Below, in pieces: positions 43,251 through 54,860 of a DNA stretch of 64,000 nt (positions are counted from its first letter, which is position 1; the number at the start of each line of letters is the position of its first letter). This DNA is from Pyrocephalus nanus. Taxonomy: Eukaryota; Chordata; Aves; Passeriformes; Tyrannidae. The notes beneath the pieces were generated by a model that was not told the DNA's origin, searched no databases, and was given only the letters and a program-made list of their open reading frames with translations. The stretch is from assembly GCA_038380795.1 (NCBI GenBank), contig CM076266.1:16032145-16096144 (forward strand), read 5' to 3'. Made by a program: the position numbers and the translations under genes.

Positions 43251-46200
43251 GTAAAACTTTCACCAGTCTGCTGGAAGATGAATGAGAGCCATGACGAGCT
43301 GGAAGAGCCTGGCCAGTTACAATCAGCATCTTGGGTCTTCATGAAGCAGTCAAATACAGAGTGCTAGAAGGGGATAATCAGTTTTACGCATTTTTAAATG
43401 AATACAAAATGGGACTCTCCCACTTTTGCTGTACAGCCTGGGTTTTAGAATGCCAAGAAAGTGTTTGACATTTCCAAGAGACTTCAAGCACTAACACAAA
43501 TAATTTTTATCCATTTATCCATTTTAACCACCACTCTGAGTGAATTGTTGGCTCTGTGCAATTAGTCTCTGTGCTTCTTGACAACAGAACCAAAGATTTT
43601 CACAAATTCCATGAATAATGCAAGGTGGAAGCTTTGTTCTCCAAGTCTGTTATTTTGCTTCTAGAAAAACATTTAATTTCTTATAAGTCTGATACAAATA
43701 GGTAAGCTGACAAGTATCCCAAAAGAACAGAATATGCTCAGAATAGTGAGATTTGAGCTGACATATTTTTGGCAAAAAAAAAAAAAAAGTTATACAGGAG
43801 GCTGTGTTTGTCTGGAAGTTTAAAAATAGGAGCCTTTGTCATATGCGGCAGGAAAGGCCAGGTTGAGTCATGATTGATGTCACTTGAAAGAATACTTTAA
43901 GCTTAGAAAATGACATCAGAATCATCAGAATTCAGTGAGATTCAGAGTGGTTCCTGAAGCCAGGGTGCTGGGGATTCTGGAAGATACTTTGTGGATAATA
44001 CACAGCATGCTGCCAGACATCATCTGAAGAGAAGCCAGGAGTTACGGTACTTTCAGATTACATTTCTAAATGATGGGTATAATTTGTTTTAATAACATTA
44101 GTTTTTAGTTAAATGCATGTTTCAAACTGTTTTTGTTTTTTTAGTTTTGGTGCAAACCCCATTTCAGGCTGAAAGAGCAGTCTGTCACTGTCTGACCTCT
44201 CCCCTTACTCACTTACAGGACAAGTTTCCAAGAGCAGTCGGGAGCGCTTTCCTTATTACCACGGGTCTGCAAATACAGCAGGATCTCTTTCCATTTACTC
44301 TTCTCCAGTTTTAGTGCTCAATTCCTGCTGACTTTACTACTGAGCATTTATAAGTCAGACTGTAACAGTACATATGCATGTTAGAAATATTTCTTTTAGC
44401 TCCCAGGCTAAAACTAAACTTTGTCTGCCTGTCTGCTACTGCTAGTGCTAAAATGGAAGTAACAAAGCAGGAAAGGCACTTGGATTTTGCTTTATTAAAG
44501 ATAACCAATAAATCGTGCGGAGTCCAGGTCACGGAGAGGCTGTGCAGAGCTTTTGCTATGCGGACTAGCAAACCTCTTTGGAATAGTTTCTTACATTTCT
44601 CCTTTGATTTGCCACATATAGCTAGTCTTTGCTTCCTAAAGTAATTTTAGTGTGAAAATTAGTATATTTAAGTGCACAATGCTACTTTTGATCCAGCTAG
44701 ATCTGTTTTGCTTTTAAATAGCTTTTAAATGTAAAGAGAAAGTAAACTGCAAATCATATTTCTAAGAAGTAGATTTGTATTTGCAGTTAGCAGCAGCGTG
44801 TTTTGTTCCTAAAAATGACAGATATTAGTGAAAAAGCGAGTTGTACGGTTGCTTGGCTGCATGCCTGTAACAATATGCATAATCAGTTTTCATAACTAAA
44901 ACGAGTTCATTCCAGCAAAATAAAAAGTTCATCATGCAAGCAGCTCCACGGGTGAAGTGTGTGTGTTAGCTAAGAGCTGCTGTTATCTGCCATTTAGATT
45001 TGCACGTTGTGCTCGTTCCTGTTCTGTTTGAAGAGCCAAGTGGCGGATGAATTATTCTTGGTATTCCTGACTTTTACTTCAAGCCAATAAACACCTGTGT
45101 GTGACTAGTCTGCCAGAGCCATTCCATGAAACATCTGGGCACGCTCCAGCCCTGGGGCTATTGGCGTTCAAAACATTTTCCCCTGATCCTGCCGCTCTCC
45201 ACTGCCGCAGTCGGGCCTGATTAAGCCCAGGAATTGGATCAGGAATCCCATCACTCCCATGCACCCAACTCTCTTGGTGGTAGAAGAGGCAGACAAAAGG
45301 ACAAGGATCCTGGTGGATTATGTGAGTGGTGAGGTAGAGGGAACTGGTTGTAATTCCTTTGGGCAGGGAGAGTTTTCCATGGCTCTTCTGTGTTATTTAG
45401 CGCACAGAAAGGACCTGCGCTGGAGGATGAATCACTGCACAGTGAAAGCTCAGTGCAATCTGTACTTTCTTTGTTGCAGTCGTTGTAAGGACACAGTGAA
45501 TGAAGCAGACAACTGTAGAGAAGAGAACATGTTTTCGTGATTAAGGCATGAGTGCAGCCCTGGGGAACTGTATCGTATCCCTGCCTTTGCCACAGATTTC
45601 CTGTGTGATACGAGTCACTTTGCACATGTGGTTGTTAACTGTGTTTCTCGAGGTGCTTAGCATGGAGGAGTGTAATTTGTAGAAGTGTTGAGCACTTGCC
45701 ACTGCAAACTGTAGGCTGTGGGAGCTGTGCTGTGATGAACACTGAGAAACCAAGCACCCTGCATCCCAATGAGGCAGGCAAGCAAAGCGGAGGCAGGGAT
45801 TACAAAGATAAATCTTCGTGAGTTCAATTTATGTGGCTGAAGAACAGCTTGAAGGGGCTTGTCCTTCTTAAACTTGTCCTTTCCTGTACCTAAAATAGAA
45901 ACAGCAACGTTCTAGCTAAATACAAAGGCAATATTTGTGAATAACTGCTGAGTTTAAGAGAGGTCTGCTAAGCTGAGAAGTAGTAAAGTTGCTGTTTAGC
46001 ATTTGTCTGTCCTTTATCTGTCTTGCTACTTTGTTTTTTAAATGGAGATATTATTGTATCACTGAGCAGTCACTGAAGAACTTCCTATTAAAGCAATATT
46101 GTGAGTACATGTACGTTTTTACTGTCTATATGCAAAGTTGGAGATTCAATAGCCTCTGTGTGTTTTCCCATAATCTCAAGGTGGGAAATATAAGCTTAAC

Positions 46201-47707
46201 AATACAGCAAAAAGATAACACTCTAAAAACACTACACTGTTCTGCTGGCAGAAGTTGAAAAAGACACGTAAGACACTTTAAGGGAAGATACTTCTTGAAG
46301 TGAAGAGTTACTCTTCTGCTTACAAAATAAAACATGACTGTGTAATGTGTATCTTAAAAATCACAAATTACATGAAAGCATGTATAGGATTTTGTATGTA
46401 AGCTATCCATATATCAAGATGGGCAAAGTCAAAAATAAGTCTCTTTCATGTGAGAAATAGAAAATTAGAACAGGAAAGCAGATCACAGATTTCTATCATA
46501 AAGTTTTGTCAGCTTAAGTACTGCCACTCCTTGATGCTGTAATCCAGTGTCAGGGAGAACTACTATTTAGTTTTTTTGAAAGTGCTATTTATTTTGCATG
46601 CTCACCATATTTAATAGAAAACTCTTCTATTCCCCCATTAGTTAATCACAGCTTTTAAAACATTACATTTGGAAGTGTCTGTTTTATGTAACTAGAAGAG
46701 GTACGCTCCATTCCAACAGAGGTGTTAGTTACACAGGTGACTAGAAAAGTAGAGGAATGTTTTTAACTTTAGTAATTACAAATACATACTAACACAGAAA
46801 CCCATTTATTTTCTAAATTTTGCTTATTTGAGATGTAACCTATATTTTCTGTTGGAACACAGAGCCATACACTCAGGATGCACACAAAGCACCAAAAGTA
46901 GAGTTCAGGCAATCCAAATGCACAAAAAGCAATTCATAAAACCTCTGCTTTACTGACTGTAAAATCTGAATTCACTTGGCTCCATTGTTTTAGCCCTGTC
47001 AGTCTGCTAAGTGCCAAAGCAGAGGTTTTTGTGAGTACATTGAACTCTCAAGTTCCAGCTACAGCTTCTTTTAACCCCACTAAAAGACAGGTCTGACCTC
47101 AGTTTCCTGAGGGGATTGCTTCAATCCAGGTGGCCCAGAGCACACCTACCACTTACTGACATCACTGGCTGCTTCCAGGATGGATCTCACTCATGTCCTG
47201 GGCTCGTGGGTAATTGGCAATTGCCCTTGAACTTGGGGAGTTGTCTAGTGGAGTGGTGAGTTACAGAGAACTCAGGCTCCTGCATGCTTCAAAGTCCCTG
47301 CCTTACTGTTCAAAGCTTCAGCCTGTTTTATGGAAGGAAATCCCACTGGACACTGGCTGTGGCTCCATGAGGTACCCTGGGAGAGTGGCTCAGAGCCCTG
47401 CACCCCCATGGGTACCCCCAGGCTCCCCAGAGGAGTGGAGGAGTTCAGAAACCCCTCTGCACTCATCATTCCTGTTTGGTGGACTGAAGAGCTGAGCACA
47501 GCAAGTCTGTGTGTGCAGTGCAGCAAGCTCACAGGATCAGAAGACTGCAAAATGTTTTGAGATTCATCTGAATATGGTTTGCTCTCAGTCTCAAATGCAG
47601 CATATATAATTATCACCAGAAGCAGAGATGAAAAAAAATGACCAGATCATCCTTTACTGTTATCAATATGGCAGAAAACACCAAGTATTTCTAATTACTG
47701 TATTCTA

Positions 47708-47708
<1 letters not shown>

Positions 47709-47742
<34 letters not shown>
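47709..47742. repeat. A34 homopolymer
   Basis: Thirty-four uninterrupted A residues, about 1 kb downstream of the predicted end of the minus-strand gene. No retroposed body is recognised upstream of it. The length should be treated cautiously because homopolymers are error-prone in assemblies. Confidence 0.9.
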
Positions 47743-47744
<2 letters not shown>

Positions 47745-48732
47745 AGGTTGAATTTAATTGTAAAGTCTCAATACAGTGAGATTGCAAACAACTACTCCCC
47801 CCCCGAAGATTATACTCAATCCTTCCCCATGTGGAGTATTTAATTCTAGTTTTGCTTACTTTAAACTGAACAGAATTTCTGTACCAAATTAAGACAACTA
47901 AGTCCTTCCACGCAGAAAACTACTGAGCTCACTGGATATTCTTCTGTCGTGGTGCCAAACCATACAGTAATCATACTGAGAATATGGATGGAAGAAACGC
48001 TGCTCTGCACAGTAATTCCACATAGGAATCACTATTGATTACAGTGAGGCTACTTTATGGGTAGTGGTAAATTATGAGGTTTCTCTTGTAAGTGAGAACA
48101 TTGATTTACATGAGTAATGCAAAGGCTCACACGTAAACTGAACTCAAACTTTAACTGTCAGCTGTAACACATCTATTTATACCACAGATCTGTGCTTAGC
48201 TACTTATATTTAATTATAATCAGTTGTGGTGCCTTTCTGTGTTTACTCAGAGAATCACATTACTGAGGTCAAATGCAATGACAGTTATACTGTAGTTATT
48301 TGAAAACATGCTTAGTTGTACATTCTGCCTGCATCTGAGGACAGAATTTCTGCAGAAGAGAGGATGGGTATGATTCATCAATCCTTCCTTACATGAATAA
48401 AATTTCACACACATCAATTTTAGTCAGGGCATGTCCATGCTCACAACACTGTGCTGCAGAGAGATAGCCAGAGCAGCTCCGAAGGAGCCAGCTTGGTAAC
48501 TGGAAGCAGTTTAACCACATTGCTTAATGCTGCATACTGTCTAATTTACCCTGGTTTTTAGCAAAGTAAATTAGCTTTGGCAAAGCATTGCACAAACCGG
48601 CTACCCTGCTCCCAGTCCATGGGCCAGCTTTGGCATTGATTTCCATACCATGCATACTGTGCACTGTAGCACAGCCAGTAGTAGATGCAAAGGACTCTTT
48701 GCATAAAAATGAGTAGATTCAGATCATTACAT

Positions 48733-48738
48733 TTTATT
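48733..48738 (-). terminator. Candidate polyadenylation signal AATAAA of the minus-strand gene
   Basis: TTTATT on the plus strand, AATAAA on the minus strand, 313 bases after the predicted stop codon. Cleavage would be expected 10-30 bases further left, near 48710. Confidence 0.45.
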
Positions 48739-49050
48739 CTACACTTATTCACTTTAATGGCACAGAATGTTTTTAATTCTTGAATGTCACTGCTTAAAAT
48801 TTAGTTGTATTCCTGAAACGAAACATCAAAGACTACAATACCATAATAAATGAATCACTAAAGCATGTCAGTTTGGGCTTACCATGATCAAATATGCTTA
48901 TATTTACTTGACAGCAGTAGTAAACAGCTAATTGGTAGTAGATTTTTCAGACTCTTAAGCCTAATTGCTTCTGACCCATGGCATCCTTATTTCCAGCATG
49001 AATGGCTTTACCAAAATCTGAACAAATCACTAACTCTTCACATTGAAATA

Positions 49051-49301
49051 TTAGAAGAAAAATGTTATTAATATAACTAAACTATATTTTAGAATGCCAC
49101 AGGTCCTAGATTTTTTTTTAAAGAGTCTGGGAAAAATTAAGTTTAACTGCCTGCTGTCTGACAGTATTGTTGATAGACCGAATTTTTCCTGCCATGAAAT
49201 CCATGACAGAAATCCATCAATGACAAAGGGAGCAGATACTTGTCTGCCATGTGGTCTTGCCCTGTACAGTTTTCCTCTAGGGACGGAATCCCCTTTCATC
49301 T
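49051..49301 (-). CDS. Unrecognised minus-strand gene, terminal coding exon
   Basis: Acceptor GGAATAATTTCTCAG leads in phase 1 into an open frame starting MKGDSVPRGKLYRARPHGRQ, then VSAPFVIDGFLSWISWQ, closing with TAA at 49051-49053. The last 40 codons become hydrophobic and low in conservation signals, so the true coding end could be earlier through another splice. An AATAAA on the minus strand at 48738-48733 supports a terminal exon with a UTR of about 0.3 kb. Confidence 0.55.
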
Positions 49302-52300
49302 CTGAGAAATTATTCCAAACTACTTAGTAAGAGAGTCTTTTGGCATCAAAATCAGCAACCTTTTCAATACCAAAGCAATAGATGCTAACTTGGTTCTCCA
49401 GGAAACAATAACATTAAAAGAATTCAGTGTTATTCTTCCCAAATCTCAACAGAGCACATAAGTATGCATTTTGAAAAAGTGGCCTGATTCAGCCTTGAAA
49501 TTTTACATTCAGAGTTGAAGGCATGCTGAAAATCAACGGCTATTGTAATAAGCTGAAATATTAATTTATGCATAAATTAGGTGGAAAAATAATAGAGAAT
49601 TTTTAAAAATAGATAGTTTTCATCTCTATCTCTGCTTGAGCTAAAAAATAAAGATGTAGGAGCTACCTGCAACTCCTTCTAGAGTAAAATAATTACCTAA
49701 CTGTGGCAGAACTTCAGATCCTCTACAACAACCTTGATGATTCTAAATTTAAACTAAAATGCTTGAATGTATACAGCTATTACCAGAAAAAGGAGCGGAA
49801 AAAATTAGAGGAAAAATGTACCCATATGGAGGACTCTAATATCCATGGCACAGATCTTGAGAACAATACCAGAAAATTGGCTGAATTAACTGTATCAGAA
49901 TGTACACTATGCAAGAAGACATGTATATGCAACACGCATTTCTGCTTCTCTCAATAAAAATAATTTTGATAAAAAGGCAACTTTCCTCCCCAGATTGAAG
50001 TTCTACTGTAAAAGGATTTGGAATGGACCTATAATCCCTGTTCTCATCCACAAAGGAGTTATTTTTCATCCAAGTTGAGTGAAGATGTCAGATTCATCAA
50101 ACATATTCTATGGACTTATAGTTGGGGTTTATTTTGTTTTGCTTAATAGCTCACACAGTACAATCACTGTGAAGCAGAAATTTAGATAAATACATTATTT
50201 TTCTACGAGGCACTGGATTAATGCTCAACCTTGCAACATCCAACTGTTGCTCCATATTAATTTTACAGCCAATTGCTGCTCAAACCCTGTAGTGATTTGG
50301 CTGTATTCTGATCTCCTCTCACAATTTCACATTTTCCCATATAATATTACCGTACCACCATAAATGATAGAAGCAGTCTCTTCAAAACCAGTGATTGCTC
50401 CAAGGTGCTTGAATTTCTGCCTTGAAATGACCTACAAAGAAGAGAAAACGCCCTGATGTCAGTCTTGGCTTTCTTTCTGATTATATAACAGGGCAAAAAC
50501 GATACAGATTTATTTTTTTATATTTTTATGTTAGTTTTGTAAAAACTAAGCAGGGAATTATCCAGATTTACTGCTGGTAATTACCTAAGGAGTGAAATGG
50601 GGCTACCACAGTAATAACTCGTAGCTGAATACCTGAAAAGTATTTTAACCTTCTCTCTAGCTATGTAGTGTCTTTTGAGCATCTGTGTCAGCACCTCCTG
50701 CAAGAATCCGGTTGTCATGAAATAGTCAAACCCTCTCTCCTGACTAATATCACCACATTACAGTCCAAAATACTTTCCACCAATACCTCTCATTTTTCCT
50801 CTAGGAAACGAAATCCATGACTGAAGATTACTTATGACATTCTAATTCTAATTTTAAAACAATCTCCTTTTCACACTCCCACCACAAAACAAACAGCCCA
50901 ATCCTTTCTCCCTTTTTCCCCTTGAAAAAGGAGGCAATTTTTAGAAACTACTAAGAAAGCAAAAGGCATTTGGGCACGTCAGTAGCATTCACTTGAAAAA
51001 GGTTTGTGTTTTAAAGCTAAAAACGCTCTCTTCAATACAGTACAAGACACACTGTCTGCAGCATTGCTTTTAATACTAAGTTATTTCAAATAAGGCTAAA
51101 CACATAATTAAGAAGTGCAGCTGGCAATTTTTCTGCCTGCATTTTAAAATAATTCTCCATTTTTTGTTTTACTGGCCAGACAGTTAAATTCTTTTCTAAA
51201 TTGCAAAGGAGCAAAGTGTTTCTGGATTCACCTAACTTAGAGTAAGGTGTTCTAACTTGCCAGGTTATGACTGTGTCTATTCCACTTGGCACACACTATT
51301 TTGAATAAATATTGTTGGATTTATTTTGGTTTGTTTTGTTTATTTATGTGGAAGCCTTAAAAGGCTTCTATATCTTTCTGATTTCTTTACAGAAACTGTA
51401 CTAACCTTGTAGTTATAATCCACTCATAAAAACAATTCAACTAACTAGTGAGCAAGTTTTAAAATACACTATGTAGTTTCCATTATACTGAATTACTATA
51501 CCAATAAAGTCAGAACAATTGACTAGTTCCAGAAAAAGTGTTTTATATAAACATCAAAATGCATAGATATTCTTTATCCCTTGAAAAATACAAACAAAAT
51601 ATAAAATTTTTATGCAGAGAAGAATTAACTGGAAAGATAATAAGCCATTAATCCTTTCTCTGTGCAAGGAGTTGTATTGCTACATGAACAAATTAAGGTG
51701 ACTCGTGGAGTCAATACTTTTGTGACTCCTGTAAAAGTCCAGATTTTAAAACAATTAAAAAATTTTTATATACTTGGATAACTCTACTTCAGAATACCTT
51801 TCTCAAAAGCTTTTTCTTTCAGGGTTATTAGGCACACATATTTTCATTGCAGAAATTTCAAGACAAAATGTTACATGAAGCAGGAATTGAGGTTGAAGAC
51901 ACAAAAAAGATAATGTAGGAATTAAAACGAAAAAATTTTGAATAGAATTGTTCCCCGCAAACCCAGGAAAAAGAGCCTCTGAAAAGATATCTCACCTTCT
52001 TCAGGCCCCTGATAACCTGCCCTCTATCTTGTTCTGATGCTACAAAGAAAAAAATCTTAACGAATTTACTGAGTCTTTAAAAAATTTCAAAATGAATTTA
52101 CTGAGTCTTTCACAGTCTTGTAAACTAGTACTTCAAATATTAGTGTGACATAGCCACAGTCATCTGATTATTACACCAGACTGATTATATCTTTCAGATT
52201 ATACTCAAAAATATTCAAAAGTCCTAGGCAGTAGCAAACAGAAATGAACAAAATGGAATAAATGGCCATCTACAAACAGAGGGAAGCAAAGTCTAGTAAC

Positions 52301-54820
52301 ACAATTCATATTCTGAAATATTATGTTCTTTACTGATAGAAACTTATTAAATCACATTCAATCTTGGACTGTAAAACATGAATCCCATCTGGAAGCCATT
52401 TCTAAAAAAGAGCAGCAGAATCTCTGTTATTGTCGTTGCTCAGAAAATAACTGGGCAGATATTGTTAATTTATCACTTACTAACCAAAATATTGTCCTGC
52501 TTTATTTTCCTTGAAGATCTTTGAAGTTCCTTTCTCTTTGCCAGACACCCATGCACCCTTGCATGCCTCTTTGCCCCTTTCATTGAGTCTCATTTGAAAA
52601 ATGGTCTTTTCTGTTTTTTAATTTCTAGGGCCAAGACACTGAATTGCACAATATCCAATCTGTAAAAATCCCAACTGCAGTTCAGTCGACATTTTTTGAA
52701 GCACTTAATTACTCAGAAAACAAGAGGTAAGTAAGAGATTACAACACAGAAATCAGAGACTAGGTGAAAAAGAGAAGAAGGAAAAGACATCAACAGATTC
52801 ATCATGCCCTCTCCCTCTTTTTACATTCTCATGTATGTCACCTTTTGAGCTGAAACTGCCTTTCCACAAAGCACTGCTACCCAATTAAAAAAAAGACAAA
52901 CATTAAAAAACAAACAAAAATGGATTACAAGAATTTAAGATGCATAAAAATGTTTGTTGACAATTTTGGGCTTCTAAATGGTGCATTTGTAGTGATACAA
53001 AATGAAATAAAAGCAGTACAAATGGATTTTTTTTTAATTTCTTTTGCCAAGCCCTTTTCACCAAAACAGTAGGACGTTAGTTTATTTTGTGAATGAAAAA
53101 ATATGTAAATTTTGCAACAAAAGCAAACTGATGAACGATAAAAGGAAACTGACAAATATTATATTGTTTTCTCTTGATTTTCAGCTTGTCTGACAAACTG
53201 ACCATGAAGCTGATAAGCTAAACTGTTATTTAACAAAAGCTGGTATTATTTACCAGCTGGTACTATTTACCTTTTTTATTTTGTGTAAGCCTCCACAATT
53301 TTTCTTACAATGGGTATTACTGTTCTGCTTTAGCAGTAATAATTTACGCCCTATACTACAATAATGTGAGGAAAAATATACATGAAAAATTGCTTACACA
53401 TTCTGGCTCCAACTCCGAGATTGTAAAAGAAATTTCCAATTGCTTTACTCACCATGCTGACAAATTCTTCATATTCCCCATTTCTTTGTGCCAGTAACAA
53501 ATGATCTCATCTTTGACTATGCTCAGGCAAACATCTCACCTACTGTTTTATAAAATGTCTTTTACACTAAAAATGTAAAAATAACTTAGAGCAGAAAGTC
53601 TCTATTACATAAATGTACTAATACTGGCTTATGGAATTAGCCAAACATGGTGCATATGCCATCTCTGGGCAGACCCAGTTCCTGAGTAAGCTGCTTTTGA
53701 GAACACGTTATAGCTTTATTGCCTGGAATTTTTTGCACACTGATTTTGAGTCACCAAGAGAATACTTTCATATTTCTTTAGGTGATTACTTTACTTAACA
53801 CTTTAGCTTTCAGGCAAGATTTTTTTCTAATATATCCATTTACACTATTGTGCTGGGACATACTGATAGCACTGATCAGTCAAAAAAAAGCAAAAAGTGG
53901 TATTAAATATCCTTCAGTCTAGCTAAGTGAGGAAGTCCCTAAGTGCTTATTTTTTAGTGATAGCTGATGTAAGAAGGCAATATTCCCTGTCATCCAGCAA
54001 GATATGCCTGAATGTAACCAAGGGAATCACCCAGAGCTGAAATACCAACGCAATAATTGCAGTAATGACTTGATACAGGTGATACATGTCTGAAAATGTG
54101 CAAAAACCTACAGAGCACAGACACTACAAGCAGGAACAGAAACTGTTTGTATCACTTAATTATTTCCAAGATCACAACCCCCTGTGAAATATGATTCAAA
54201 TTTTCTATCAGATTCAAAACTTACTTTGGAAAGAGGAAGAGGATGGGAACCAAAAGGTAGAGAATGCATGCTATAAATATTTCTTTTCTTTAGAAATGGA
54301 ACTTGATTTTGAAAGGGCAGACTGCAATATTATATGCTCAAATTCTGTAGAAAGCTACAAACTCATCAGCTGAAAATAAAAGTGATGGATTAAAAATTGG
54401 TTGTATTATTCAATTGCAAGGTGACAACAATCCCAAATGTGAAAACCAAATGCAATCCTAGAAGGTAGTAGTTGAGGAACTTCTAAAAGAGATTAAGACT
54501 AGTAATGCCATTGTACTAGGTCCCGGTGAAATGATCTTACAAATAGTGTTGAATCTATTCAAGAAAAAAAACTCAGACTGGAACACAGGCAAATAAGGGA
54601 TACTAAGACGGTAAGAGAAGTGAGGAACTTGTAGGCTGTGTCTAGAGGAACTGAACTGGTTTAGCCTAGCAAAGTGAAGTCTAAAAGAAAATATTCTAAC
54701 TCAGAAACTGGGTGTAAAATCTACGGAGGAAAGTAGGTGTCGAAAACAAGGAAAAGGGCCAACATTTGTACAAGAAAAATACACATAAACTAGTCATACA
54801 AACTCCGCATTTGCCAGACA

Positions 54821-54860
<40 letters not shown>

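Larger units (their letters stand above)
34166..48714. other. Intergenic region between MPP7 and the minus-strand gene
   Basis: About 14.5 kb without a supported gene. It contains a CR1 fragment (35386-35703), a G run (38150-38166), poly(A) or poly(T) runs (42599-42615, 43774-43788, 47709-47742) and a short tandem duplication (43207-43250). Two intervals (about 41870-42130 and 44400-45240) look like conserved noncoding DNA by composition only. The stretch 37980-38800 is GC-richer with many overlapping frames and is unassigned. Confidence 0.7.

Noticed and set aside
47709..47742. Poly(A) tail of a processed pseudogene
   Set aside because: No recognisable retroposed body upstream and no target-site duplication seen by eye, so recorded only as a homopolymer.
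49703..49957. 84-codon plus-strand frame with K/E-rich centre
   Set aside because: No splice context or family match. It lies opposite the last intron of the predicted minus-strand gene.
49978..50080. Minus-strand segment with an acceptor-like CCTTTTACAG that would extend the predicted gene
   Set aside because: No acceptable donor follows, and skipping it gives a clean phase match between the exons at 50356 and 49301.
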